DNA of 23,801 bases from an uncultured Bacilli bacterium (GTDB taxonomy: Bacteria; Bacillota_I; Bacilli_A; RF39; UBA660), in NCBI GenBank assembly GCA_944363895.1, contig CALVVP010000048.1, positions 1-23,801 on the forward strand, in the 5' to 3' direction. Within the stretch, counting starts at the first letter, position 1, and each line of letters opens with the position of its first letter. Both the position numbers and the translations under genes were made by a program. Shown here piece by piece: positions 15,009 through 22,833 of this stretch. The notes beneath the pieces were generated by a model. It made no database searches, was not told the origin of the DNA, and worked only from the letters and a program-made list of their open reading frames with translations.

Positions 15009-17321
15009 TTACCTTCCATAATTAATTAATGACGAATTTTTTAAAGTTTCAACACTTACCCCTTCACAATCATGACGGCCACAACCTGGACAAACATCGC
15101 CAATTACACCGGTGTAACCACAAACTGGGTCGCGATCAACAGGATGATTAATCGCACCATAACCAATTCCTTCTTTATACATAATTCTAACTATTTTTTC
15201 AAAAGCTTCTAAGTTGTTAGCTGTATCACCATCTAATTCGACATAAGTGATATGGCCAGCATTAGTTAAAGCGTGATATGGCGCTTCAATATGAATCTTT
15301 TCCGCAGCAGTAATTTTATAATAAACAGGAACATGGAAAGAATTAGTATAATATTCTTTATCAGTTATCCCTTTTAATTTACCATAAATGGCGCGGTCCA
15401 TATTAGTAAAACGTCCTGACAATCCTTCCGCTGGGGTAGCTAATAAAGTAAAATTCAAATTATATTTACTAGCGTATTCATCACATTTTTTACGCATAAA
15501 TTTAATAATTTCATAACCTAATTTACGAGCTTGTTCATCTTCACCATGATGTTTGCCAACTAAAGCTTTTAAACATTCAGCTAAACCGATAAAGCCAATT
15601 GATAAAGTACCATGTTTATATACTTTTCGTAAACGATCATCCGTTTTTAATTTTTCTGAATCAAGCCATACCCCACTACCTAATAAAAATGGGAAATTGT
15701 ATGGTTTTTTACTACATTGAAAATCAAATCTTTCTAGTAATTGGTCTCTTACTAAATCCATTTTTTCTTCTAATTCGGCATAAAAACCTTTTAAATCCGT
15801 TTCATCGTTAGTAACAATACCGTGTTTAATACCTAATCTTGGTAAGTTAATAGTAGTAAAAGATAAATTACCACGTCCCGGAGTTACAGCTTTATCGGGA
15901 TCGACGACATTAGCTAAAACCCTAGTACGACATCCCATATAACCAACTTCGGTGTTATAATCACCTTTATAATATTGTTTATTAAATGGTGCATCCATAA
16001 ATGAAAAGTTAGGGAATAATCTTTTAGCCGATACTTTACAAGCTAATTTAAATAAATCATAGTTAGGATCTCCTTCATCAAAATTAGTTCCTTTTCTAAC
16101 TTTAAAGATGGAAATTGGGAAAATTGGTGTTTCACCTTTGCCTAAACCAGCATCAGTAGCTAATAAATAATTTTCAATAACCATTCTTCCTTCTTTAGAT
16201 GTATCAGTTCCAAAGTTGATTGAAGAAAATGGTACTTGAGCACCGGCTCTTGAATGCATCGTATTTAAATTATGAATAAAAGCTTCCATCGCTTGATAAG
16301 TAATGCGGTCAGTTTTAGCTAAAGCTTTTTCATAAGCTAAATTAAGTAATCTTTCAACCTCGCTAGATTCTTTAGCAAAATGATAGAAATCTTTAATATC
16401 AAAAGCAATACTTTCTAATTTATCAATTTCTTTAGCAATACTATTCATATTAATAAATTTACCAAAATCACTATAATCTAATAAGTCAGATATCGTCTGT
16501 TTAAATTGTTTTCTAAATGTTTTTAAAACACCAGGAGCCATATAATAGTCAAAAGCAGGAATACTTTGCCCACCGTGTTGGTCATTTTGATTAGATTGAA
16601 TAGCAATCGCTGCCAAGGCACTATATGACATAATATCATTTGGTGCTCTTAAGTGACCATGGCCAGTAGAAAAACCATTTTTAAATAATTTATTCAAATC
16701 AATTTGCATACAAGTAGTAGTCCCCATGGCGTAGAAATCCATGTCATGGACATGAATATCACCGCTATCATGAGCTTCGCTAAACTTATATTTCATTAAG
16801 TAAGCTTTACAAAATTCTTTTGAAACAGTACTACCATATTGGAGCATTGTTCCCATCGCGGTATCACCATCGACATTGGCATTTTCTCTTTTAGTATTTT
16901 CTTCATGAGCAGATTTTAATCCTAATCCTTCGATGGCTTTTAAAAATTTATGTAATCTTTTTTCATCAGAAAACATCTGTCTTGATAAATTTCTTCTTTC
17001 CCGATATTCAGAAAAACTTTCATAGACATCCTGATAACCTTTTTTTTGAAGTTCATCTTCAATCATATCTTGAATAGTTTCAATTTTAATTTTATCTTCA
17101 TTGGCGTATTCTTTTTCAATTCTTTTTAATACTCCTTCATAAACTTTATTGACATCCTTAGTTGTATATTTAGGTTGTTCAATATTTTCTTCATCGACAG
17201 TAGTAATACTGTCAAAACCTTTTTTAATAGCTAAAGCGATTTTTGAACCATTAAAATCGACCTTTTTACCATTTCTTTTAACAACTTGTAAAGTTGCAAT
17301 TTTTTCTTCAACATCTGTCAT
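15009..17321 (-). CDS. nrdD: Anaerobic ribonucleoside-triphosphate reductase, large chain
   Basis: A class III ribonucleotide reductase large chain, reducing nucleoside triphosphates without oxygen to make DNA precursors. The N-terminal ATP-cone is visible (VVKRNGKKVDF onward, about residues 10-100). The catalytic barrel follows, with TTTCMQ (C204) and MGCRTRV as likely active-site cysteine regions. The C-terminus has the zinc site CGYTGVIGD-CPGCG (C734, C744, C747, with C752 near). The chain then ends after 770 aa without the RxxxGY glycyl-radical tail, which is encoded by the next gene. The ribosome site GAGGGAAG precedes the ATG. It heads the operon nrdD - glycyl tail - nrdG from a consensus promoter with a NrdR-like palindrome. 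Confidence 0.94.
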   Translation of the reverse strand: MTDVEEKIATLQVVKRNGKKVDFNGSKIALAIKKGFDSITTVDEENIEQPKYTTKDVNKVYEGVLKRIEKEYANEDKIKIETIQDMIEDELQKKGYQDVYESFSEYRERRNLSRQMFSDEKRLHKFLKAIEGLGLKSAHEENTKRENANVDGDTAMGTMLQYGSTVSKEFCKAYLMKYKFSEAHDSGDIHVHDMDFYAMGTTTCMQIDLNKLFKNGFSTGHGHLRAPNDIMSYSALAAIAIQSNQNDQHGGQSIPAFDYYMAPGVLKTFRKQFKQTISDLLDYSDFGKFINMNSIAKEIDKLESIAFDIKDFYHFAKESSEVERLLNLAYEKALAKTDRITYQAMEAFIHNLNTMHSRAGAQVPFSSINFGTDTSKEGRMVIENYLLATDAGLGKGETPIFPISIFKVRKGTNFDEGDPNYDLFKLACKVSAKRLFPNFSFMDAPFNKQYYKGDYNTEVGYMGCRTRVLANVVDPDKAVTPGRGNLSFTTINLPRLGIKHGIVTNDETDLKGFYAELEEKMDLVRDQLLERFDFQCSKKPYNFPFLLGSGVWLDSEKLKTDDRLRKVYKHGTLSIGFIGLAECLKALVGKHHGEDEQARKLGYEIIKFMRKKCDEYASKYNLNFTLLATPAEGLSGRFTNMDRAIYGKLKGITDKEYYTNSFHVPVYYKITAAEKIHIEAPYHALTNAGHITYVELDGDTANNLEAFEKIVRIMYKEGIGYGAINHPVDRDPVCGYTGVIGDVCPGCGRHDCEGVSVETLKNSSLINYGR

Positions 17322-17341
17322 ATTCTTCCCTCTACTTTCTA

Positions 17342-17376
17342 ATACTAATTATAGTATCATTTTTAGAAAATGTCAA
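17342..17376 (-). promoter_or_regulatory. nrdD promoter with NrdR-box-like palindrome
   Basis: TTGACA (17371-17376), a 17-bp spacer and TATAAT (17348-17353) match consensus fully. The palindrome ATACTATAATTAGTAT (17342-17357) covers the -10 box and agrees at 12 of 16 positions with the NrdR box ACACWATATATWGTGT. Only one box is seen, whereas NrdR usually binds a pair. Confidence 0.7.
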
Positions 17377-17699
17377 ACAAATTTTCATATTTTTTTAAAT
17401 TTTTTTCTAAATATTTTTTTAAAAAAAATCATTTTTTAAAAATCCTTATTTTTCAATATTTCAAAAACTTTATTAATTTTTAATTAATCAGCAAATAGTA
17501 AATTTTATGGTTTTTCCTTTAGTTTTAAAGAAAATAATAACAATATTAATTTAAAAGTAATTTATTTTATAAAAATAATTTTTAATTTTTTTAAAAAAAG
17601 ATTTTTTCATTTTTCTGATTTTTAGTAAAAATATACAATTAATTAACAAACGAACATTTATTTGTTCATTTATTTACCAAGGGAAAAATATAATTTAAT
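17377..17699. other. Very AT-rich non-coding stretch
   Basis: Long runs of A and T, no credible gene. Near its right end GAACA-TTTATT-TGTTC (17653-17668) forms a short inverted repeat, and CATTTATTT recurs 12 bp later. These lie just ahead of the small membrane-protein gene. Nothing else is recognisable. Confidence 0.6.
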
Positions 17700-18080
17700 A
17701 TGAATAATCGTCAAATATCCCTTTTAAATGCCCAGTTTTTTATATCTTTTATTTTAGCGATCACTTTATTAATGTCTTTTCTTTTAACTTATGATGAAAA
17801 ACAAAAATTATTAAATAAAAAAAGGCTATTTACTGATCAAAATAGTCATTATACCAATTTATTGAATCGCATTTTATTTTTATTAATTCTCATTTATAAT
17901 TTATATATTAATTTTGAACAGTATAATTTAGAAAAAGAAAAAGGTCGCGAATTAGCTCCTTTTCGTCAACAAATATATGCTTCATTCTTCAATGTTTTAG
18001 CTGCTGTTATTATTTTATATATTATTTATGAAACATGGAATACAACTGATGATATTGCCCCAATCGAAAATACTATTTAG
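17700..18080 (+). CDS. Small membrane protein of unknown function
   Basis: A 126-aa protein with three hydrophobic helices (about residues 12-29, 55-70 and 88-107). The first loop is charged (TYDEKQKLLNKKRLF). I recognise no family. There is no close ribosome site: AAGGG lies about 17 bases before the ATG, and a TATAAT at 17689-17694 is so close that the message could be leaderless. It converges on the 293-aa membrane-protein gene and overlaps its end by 8 bases. It sits alone between two strongly expressed-looking minus-strand operons. It is probably real given the uninterrupted membrane pattern, but this is less certain than for the neighbours. Confidence 0.6.
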   Translation: MNNRQISLLNAQFFISFILAITLLMSFLLTYDEKQKLLNKKRLFTDQNSHYTNLLNRILFLLILIYNLYINFEQYNLEKEKGRELAPFRQQIYASFFNVLAAVIILYIIYETWNTTDDIAPIENTI

Positions 18081-18954
18081 TTTTATGATTATTGATAACG
18101 ATCCGATTAATAACGACATAAATAATCATTAAAAAAACGCCACTAAAACTAATTAATACACCCACTTTAAAAACAATCGTTAATAAAATAGTAATCAAAG
18201 GAGAAATTAAGGGTTTTAATCCTTCTAAATTAGAGATAACATAATCATTAATAAAATTATTCATCGAACCTAAAATAGCAAATAAAACACCACTGACAAT
18301 CATTGGGATAGCTAAATATTTAAGAGGTTTATAAATCGACCATAGGCAAAAAGTAATAATAATTAATAATCCTAAAATTAATAAATATAAATAAAGTTGA
18401 TTAAAATTTAAAAAAGTTTGAATCGAAGCAATTGGCAATTTACCAATTACTTCATGGCGCTGGGGAACAATTTCTGTTAATTGGTCAGCAAAATCTTGAA
18501 TATAAATTTCTAACTCTTCGCTTTCCAACATTAAATTAATATGGCTTTCTAAAGAAAAATTAGCCACTTCTTTTAATTTATCAATGCTATCACTAGATAA
18601 TTGTGGTTTATCTAAACCATTAACTAGATAATCAATGGTATGACTAAAAAAATCACCAAAAATAATATTTATTTCTTCACTTTTAATAATATCATCTAAA
18701 ACTTCTTCCGGAATATTGCTATCTAATCCTAATTGATAAATTTTTTCTTTTAAAGTAATTCCACTTTCCTCTAAATTAAATATAACATTTATATCCATAT
18801 TAAGAACTTCGGCATTTTTAATATAATGGGATAAATTTTCTCTATTTGTTAAGCTTTTGCCAGAATATAAAAAAACTAAAGCGACAATTAATAAAAATAT
18901 TAAAACTGAACAACTGATGGCTAAAGCTTTTCTTGTTATTGTTAAAAAGTTCAC
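18073..18954 (-). CDS. Conserved-looking membrane protein with extracellular domain, function unknown
   Basis: A 293-aa protein. An N-terminal transmembrane helix (about residues 10-31) is followed by a polar, acidic extracellular region of about 150 residues rich in predicted helix (repeated ESEELEIYI, LKEVANFSLE). Three or four membrane helices follow (about 186-209, 213-230 and 255-287), then a basic end. I cannot name a family. The start codon is GTG, chosen because AGGAGG lies eight bases upstream and the signal anchor follows directly. It has its own promoter (18980-19008) and follows spo0A on the same strand behind the spo0A terminator. Confidence 0.8.
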   Translation of the reverse strand: MNFLTITRKALAISCSVLIFLLIVALVFLYSGKSLTNRENLSHYIKNAEVLNMDINVIFNLEESGITLKEKIYQLGLDSNIPEEVLDDIIKSEEINIIFGDFFSHTIDYLVNGLDKPQLSSDSIDKLKEVANFSLESHINLMLESEELEIYIQDFADQLTEIVPQRHEVIGKLPIASIQTFLNFNQLYLYLLILGLLIIITFCLWSIYKPLKYLAIPMIVSGVLFAILGSMNNFINDYVISNLEGLKPLISPLITILLTIVFKVGVLISFSGVFLMIIYVVINRIVINNHKTK

Positions 18955-18979
18955 TTCAAAACCTCCTAATTGTACTATA

Positions 18980-19008
18980 AATATATCATAAAATTATCGT
19001 TTTCTCAA
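18980..19008 (-). promoter_or_regulatory. Promoter of the 293-aa membrane-protein gene
   Basis: TTGAGA (19003-19008), a 17-bp spacer and TATATT (18980-18985), each one base off consensus. Confidence 0.7.
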
Positions 19009-19028
19009 GTTGTATTTACTTTAAAAAA

Positions 19029-19057
19029 AAATCAAAAAAATATCAATTTTTTGATTT
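19029..19057 (-). terminator. spo0A terminator
   Basis: An 11-bp stem of AAATCAAAAAA and TTTTTTGATTT (19029-19039 with 19047-19057) is followed by a run of T on the minus strand, directly after the spo0A stop codon. Confidence 0.8.
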
Positions 19058-19058
19058 A

Positions 19059-19823
19059 TTAAACACCTATTTTATGAAAGTCTAATCTTAATTTATCAGC
19101 AATCGTGACAATAAATTCAGAATTAGTTGGTTTAGCTTTATCAATATCGACACTATGACCAAATATGTTTTCCATCAATTTTAAATCACCACGATTCCAA
19201 CTAACTTCGACCGCATGTCTAATCGACCTTTCTACTCGCGATACGGTAGTATTATATTTAGTAGCTAACTCAGGATACAATTCTTTGGTAATTCCCCCAA
19301 CAATACTTGGATCATCAAATAACATTTTAACGGCATCTCTTAAAAATTGATAACCTTTAATATGTGAAGGAATACCTAAATCGTGCAATAATTTACTAAT
19401 TGAAACTTGTAAATTACTGTTGTAAAAATCGATACTTTTTTCACTTTTCTTTTTAAAAACATCATATATTTTCTTTTCTAAATCATTTAATTCAAATGGT
19501 TTTAAGATAAAATAATTGACATCATATTCCGCTACTTCCCTAATTACTTCACTAGCATTATAACTTGTTTCAACAATAACTTTTTTATCAATATTGTTTT
19601 TCTTCATTTCTTCTAAAACATAGATACCATCTTTTTTCGGCATAATTAAATCAAGTAAAATAATATCAAAATCATCAGTTCTTTCTTTAATTAAATTAAA
19701 GCCTGATAAACCATCATAAGCTTCTAATACAACATTAACTTCATTATTATTTTTAAAATATTCTTTTACAGCATCAATCAATTTGACATTATCGTCAATC
19801 ATTAATATTCTTATATTTTTCAT
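19059..19823 (-). CDS. spo0A: Sporulation master regulator Spo0A
   Basis: Spo0A is the phosphorylation-activated regulator that starts endospore formation. The receiver domain shows acidic pocket D10/D11, phospho-acceptor D58 (LLDLIMP) and K108 (LKPF). The C-terminal DNA-binding domain is unmistakable: HDLGIPSHIKGYQFLRDA, then TTVSRVERSIRHAVEVSW (recognition helix region, about residues 192-209) and KAKPTNSEFI. The length is 254 aa, usual for the family (about 267 in B. subtilis). The ribosome site AAGGAG lies seven bases before the ATG. In most spore formers spo0A follows spoIVB; here tpiA is the upstream neighbour instead. A Spo0A box upstream suggests autoregulation. Confidence 0.96.
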   Translation of the reverse strand: MKNIRILMIDDNVKLIDAVKEYFKNNNEVNVVLEAYDGLSGFNLIKERTDDFDIILLDLIMPKKDGIYVLEEMKKNNIDKKVIVETSYNASEVIREVAEYDVNYFILKPFELNDLEKKIYDVFKKKSEKSIDFYNSNLQVSISKLLHDLGIPSHIKGYQFLRDAVKMLFDDPSIVGGITKELYPELATKYNTTVSRVERSIRHAVEVSWNRGDLKLMENIFGHSVDIDKAKPTNSEFIVTIADKLRLDFHKIGV

Positions 19824-19854
19824 ATTTTCTCCTTCTATCTACTGCTGTACTTAT

Positions 19855-19883
19855 ATTATATAATATTAACTAATATTTTTAAA
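19855..19883 (-). promoter_or_regulatory. Putative spo0A promoter
   Basis: TTTAAA (19878-19883), a 17-bp spacer and TATAAT (19855-19860). Confidence 0.5.
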
Positions 19884-19900
19884 GAGCAAATATTAGCTAA
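19866..19900. repeat. 13-bp inverted repeat over the spo0A promoter
   Basis: TTAACTAATATTT (19866-19878) and AAATATTAGCTAA (19888-19900) pair with a single G-T exception around a 9-base loop. The repeat spans the -35 region and spacer and touches the Spo0A box. It could be an operator. Confidence 0.6.
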
Positions 19901-19914
19901 TTTTGTCGAAAAAA
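19901..19914. promoter_or_regulatory. Spo0A box upstream of spo0A
   Basis: TTTTGTCGAAAAAA contains the core TGTCGAA (19904-19910), an exact match to the Spo0A binding site. It lies about 20 bases upstream of the -35 box, roughly -59 from the inferred start. Confidence 0.7.
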
Positions 19915-19926
19915 GATAAAAGAAAG

Positions 19927-19947
19927 CGCTAGTCCCTAAGACTAGCG
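19927..19947 (-). terminator. tpiA (pgk-tpiA operon) terminator
   Basis: CGCTAGTC/GACTAGCG (19927-19934 with 19940-19947) is an 8-bp stem with a T-rich tail on the minus strand. The tpiA stop codon lies in one arm. Confidence 0.75.
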
Positions 19948-20612
19948 ACAATTTCTTTTAACTGCCTATAATCTGTTGAAGCCTTACCAATCAAGAAACC
20001 TGACAAATTATTAATTTTTTTTAAAGTATTGATATTATCTTTATCGACACTACCACCATATAATACTTTAACATTACTGTTAAATTTTTTCTTAATTATT
20101 GTTTGAATAAAGTTGATTGTAGCTTCAATTTGTTCGTTTGTAGGTGTAATTCCGGTTCCTATACACCAAACTGGTTCATAAGCAATAATTAAATTTTCTA
20201 AATTATTTACATCTTTTAAAGCATTTAATAATTGATTTTCAATGACATTTTCTTTATCTTCACCTTGATTTTCACCAACACATAAAATAACTTTTAGGTT
20301 GTTTTCTAATCCTTTAATGATTTTTTTATTTATTTCTTCATTAGTTTCTTGATTATATTTTCTTCTTTCACTATGACCAACAATGGCATAAGTAACACCT
20401 AATTGTCTAGCTTGGCAAGCACTTATCTCACCTGTATGGGAACCTAAATCATACATCGATATATCTTGGATACCCACTTCATATCGATGGTTTAAAAAAT
20501 AGGGGATAAAGATTGCCGAAGGACATAAAACTATTTCTTCATCAAAATTAGCGATTAATGTTTTTACTTGTTCATAAGTCATATACATTTTTAAATTACC
20601 GATTACTAACAT
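19929..20612 (-). CDS. tpiA: Triose-phosphate isomerase, compact form
   Basis: This glycolytic enzyme interconverts dihydroxyacetone phosphate and glyceraldehyde 3-phosphate. Catalytic residues are present: N6 and K8 in IGNLKM, H80 in VGHSERR, and E146 in AYEPVWCIGTG. The phosphate-binding LYGGSV follows. The chain is 227 aa, shorter than the usual 250, and the normally conserved Trp in GNWKM is Leu. It starts 17 bases inside the end of the glycosyltransferase gene with AAGGAG upstream, so it is the last gene of the pgk operon. The terminator overlaps the last codons. Confidence 0.95.
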   Translation of the reverse strand: MLVIGNLKMYMTYEQVKTLIANFDEEIVLCPSAIFIPYFLNHRYEVGIQDISMYDLGSHTGEISACQARQLGVTYAIVGHSERRKYNQETNEEINKKIIKGLENNLKVILCVGENQGEDKENVIENQLLNALKDVNNLENLIIAYEPVWCIGTGITPTNEQIEATINFIQTIIKKKFNSNVKVLYGGSVDKDNINTLKKINNLSGFLIGKASTDYRQLKEIVASLRD

Positions 20613-21828
20613 TTTTTTCTCCTTTAATTTTATAAAACATTCTTTTAAAAATATTTTCTTTCTTTTTCTTATTTTTAATAGCTAATTTATATACTTTTAA
20701 AACATTACTAGCAAAAGCAGTCGACGAATAATTATGACTACTTTCATAAGCATTTAAAGCCATTTTTTCTAATCTAGTTTTATTATCTAGCAAACAATTA
20801 ATATAATTAACATAATCTTGATCATCTTTAAATAAATAACCATTATAGTCATTTTTAATCGGATCGACAAAGCTTTCATCATGAATCGCGACAACAGGTA
20901 ATGAAGCTGCGATAGCTTCTAAAACTGTCAATCCTTGCGTTTCTGTTTTAGAAGCGGTAACAAATATTTGACCTAAGTGGTAATACATCCCAATATCTTT
21001 CAAAGGAACTTTACCTGTAAAGAAAACATTTTTTTCTAAATTGTTTTTCTTAACTAAATTTTCTAAATTTTGTCTTTCCGGTCCATCACCAATAATAATC
21101 AAATTGCAATTAGGATGTTTTTTAACGATTTCTTGATGATTATTAATTAAAAAATCGACACTTTTTTCTAATCCTAATCTTCCGACAAAGATTAAATTAT
21201 AGTCATCTTTTTTTATTCCGATTTTTTCTTTTAATTTATTAATTACTTCATCACTATATTTTTGACTATATTTTTCAACTTCAATACCAGTTGGAACAAT
21301 ATGCACATTTCTTTTTACTTTATATTTTTCTTTAAATAAATCATAAGTTTTTTTAGTTGGAACAATTAATTCAGTCGCCGTTGTATCACAATAAAACAAA
21401 GTTAAGTGTTCAACTATTTTTTTGCCAGTTTTATTGAAATATCCTTTAGTAATATAATGAATATAATCTTCATACATGGTATGATAAGTATGAACTAAAG
21501 GAATATTATATTGTTTAGCTAAAATTCGGGCGAATGTTCCAACCCCAAATTCAGTTTGGGAATGAATCACATCTAAATTCCAACTTTTAATTGTTTTAAT
21601 TGCTCTAGCTGGATAAATACTAGTCAACCGATAATCAAATATTCCAATGGGAATCCCAGGAATTCTTAAAACACGGTCTTCTTTAATATATTTCATATTA
21701 TCAGGATTAACAGTCACAATATAAACTTTATGTCCTTTTTTTTCTAATCCTTTTCTTAACATTTCAATACTGGTCGAAACGCCATTTATTTGGGGAATAT
21801 AAGTATCCGAAAAAATTCCTATTCGCAT
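20596..21828 (-). CDS. GT4 glycosyltransferase, probable diacylglycerol glucosyltransferase
   Basis: A 410-aa GT-B fold enzyme of family GT4. The start MRIGIFSDTYIPQINGVSTS, the segment THYHTMYEDY-like (read here HTYHTMYEDYIHYI), FVGRLGLEKS and the E-x7-E motif in ETQGLTVLEA resemble the alpha-monoglucosyl-diacylglycerol synthase of Acholeplasma and its streptococcal relatives. It would glucosylate diacylglycerol at the inner membrane face, making glycolipid for bilayer balance or lipoteichoic acid anchoring. The basic C-terminus (KNKKKKENIFKRMFYKIKG) fits membrane binding. It lies three bases downstream of the membrane-protein gene and overlaps tpiA, inside a glycolytic operon. The exact acceptor is inferred. 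Confidence 0.88.
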   Translation of the reverse strand: MRIGIFSDTYIPQINGVSTSIEMLRKGLEKKGHKVYIVTVNPDNMKYIKEDRVLRIPGIPIGIFDYRLTSIYPARAIKTIKSWNLDVIHSQTEFGVGTFARILAKQYNIPLVHTYHTMYEDYIHYITKGYFNKTGKKIVEHLTLFYCDTTATELIVPTKKTYDLFKEKYKVKRNVHIVPTGIEVEKYSQKYSDEVINKLKEKIGIKKDDYNLIFVGRLGLEKSVDFLINNHQEIVKKHPNCNLIIIGDGPERQNLENLVKKNNLEKNVFFTGKVPLKDIGMYYHLGQIFVTASKTETQGLTVLEAIAASLPVVAIHDESFVDPIKNDYNGYLFKDDQDYVNYINCLLDNKTRLEKMALNAYESSHNYSSTAFASNVLKVYKLAIKNKKKKENIFKRMFYKIKGEKNVSNR

Positions 21829-21831
21829 GTT

Positions 21832-22833
21832 TTAAATCTCCTTTTGCTTTATGTTAAAAATAACTGCACCAATTATCATTGGTAAATAATAAGTAATAAA
21901 CCGCCATAATAGCATTAATGAACTTAATAATGGTTGATTGATATACACACCAAATAATAAGATAAATAAATATTCTTGTCCACCCATTCCTCCAGGTAAA
22001 GGAATATAACTACTGATAATAGAGACAAATGAAACTAAGATAATTGCCGTCATACCATCAAAGCTATAATAATCACCAAAACTAAATAAAACCGTCAAAG
22101 GAACAATATATAGACAAAATAAAGCAAGGCAATTAATCGTAATTAATTTAATAAATCTTTTTTTATCTTGTAATAAAATTTTCGAATTGTTAGTGAAATC
22201 TTCAATCGTTTTATTTAATTTATTTAATAATTGTTGTTTATTTTTTACTAATCTTAAAAATGTCAACAAATTGATAAACCATTTAATTAATGATTTATTG
22301 ATTTTCTTACTATAAGATACTGTAAATAAAAGAAGTAATACGAAAGCATTGACTAAAAAACCGATGATTAAAAATGTTAGAATAATGCCTTCTATTTGAC
22401 AAACTTTAAGAAAATAATTTAAAGTTAAAGTTATAAAACCAACCATAATTACCGCAATTTGATGAATAATTGATTCCTGCATAATAATATTAGTGCCGTC
22501 GGATATGGGTATTTTATTTTTTCTTAAAACATAGACTTGAAACGGTTGACCACCAGTTGAAAAAGGGGTAATTGCATTAAAGAAAAAAGTCATAATTTGT
22601 AAGCTAAAGGTTTTTAAAAAGCCATAGTTTCTAAATTTATTAATAACATCATTAGTTACAACCGCTTTTAAAAATGTATAACTTAAAACAAATAAGTAAC
22701 CGATAAACAACCATCTGATATCCGCATTTAATAATAAATCAATTATTTCATTATAATTATCTTTTAAAGAAAAATACAAAACAACTAATGTTAAAACAAT
22801 TATTATAATTATATTAATTATTTTATTTTTCAT
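21832..22833 (-). CDS. LPG-synthase-TM / UPF0104 family membrane protein
   Basis: A 333-aa polytopic membrane protein related to the flippase part of MprF and to YbhN. Family motifs are NAITPFSTGGQPFQVY, about a third of the way in, and PLPGGMGGQEYLFI near the C-terminus, with seven or eight membrane helices. Such proteins are often encoded beside glycolipid glycosyltransferases, as here, and are thought to move or help make membrane lipids; the direct role is unproven. The start overlaps the pgk stop (ATGA), and the glycosyltransferase gene follows three bases after its end. Translation is therefore coupled. Confidence 0.88.
   Translation of the reverse strand: MKNKIINIIIIIVLTLVVLYFSLKDNYNEIIDLLLNADIRWLFIGYLFVLSYTFLKAVVTNDVINKFRNYGFLKTFSLQIMTFFFNAITPFSTGGQPFQVYVLRKNKIPISDGTNIIMQESIIHQIAVIMVGFITLTLNYFLKVCQIEGIILTFLIIGFLVNAFVLLLLFTVSYSKKINKSLIKWFINLLTFLRLVKNKQQLLNKLNKTIEDFTNNSKILLQDKKRFIKLITINCLALFCLYIVPLTVLFSFGDYYSFDGMTAIILVSFVSIISSYIPLPGGMGGQEYLFILLFGVYINQPLLSSLMLLWRFITYYLPMIIGAVIFNIKQKEI

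Noticed and set aside
17653..17668. GAACA...TGTTC as a LexA (SOS) box
   Set aside because: The half sites are separated by 8 bases between GAAC and GTTC, not the 4 of the Gram-positive LexA box.
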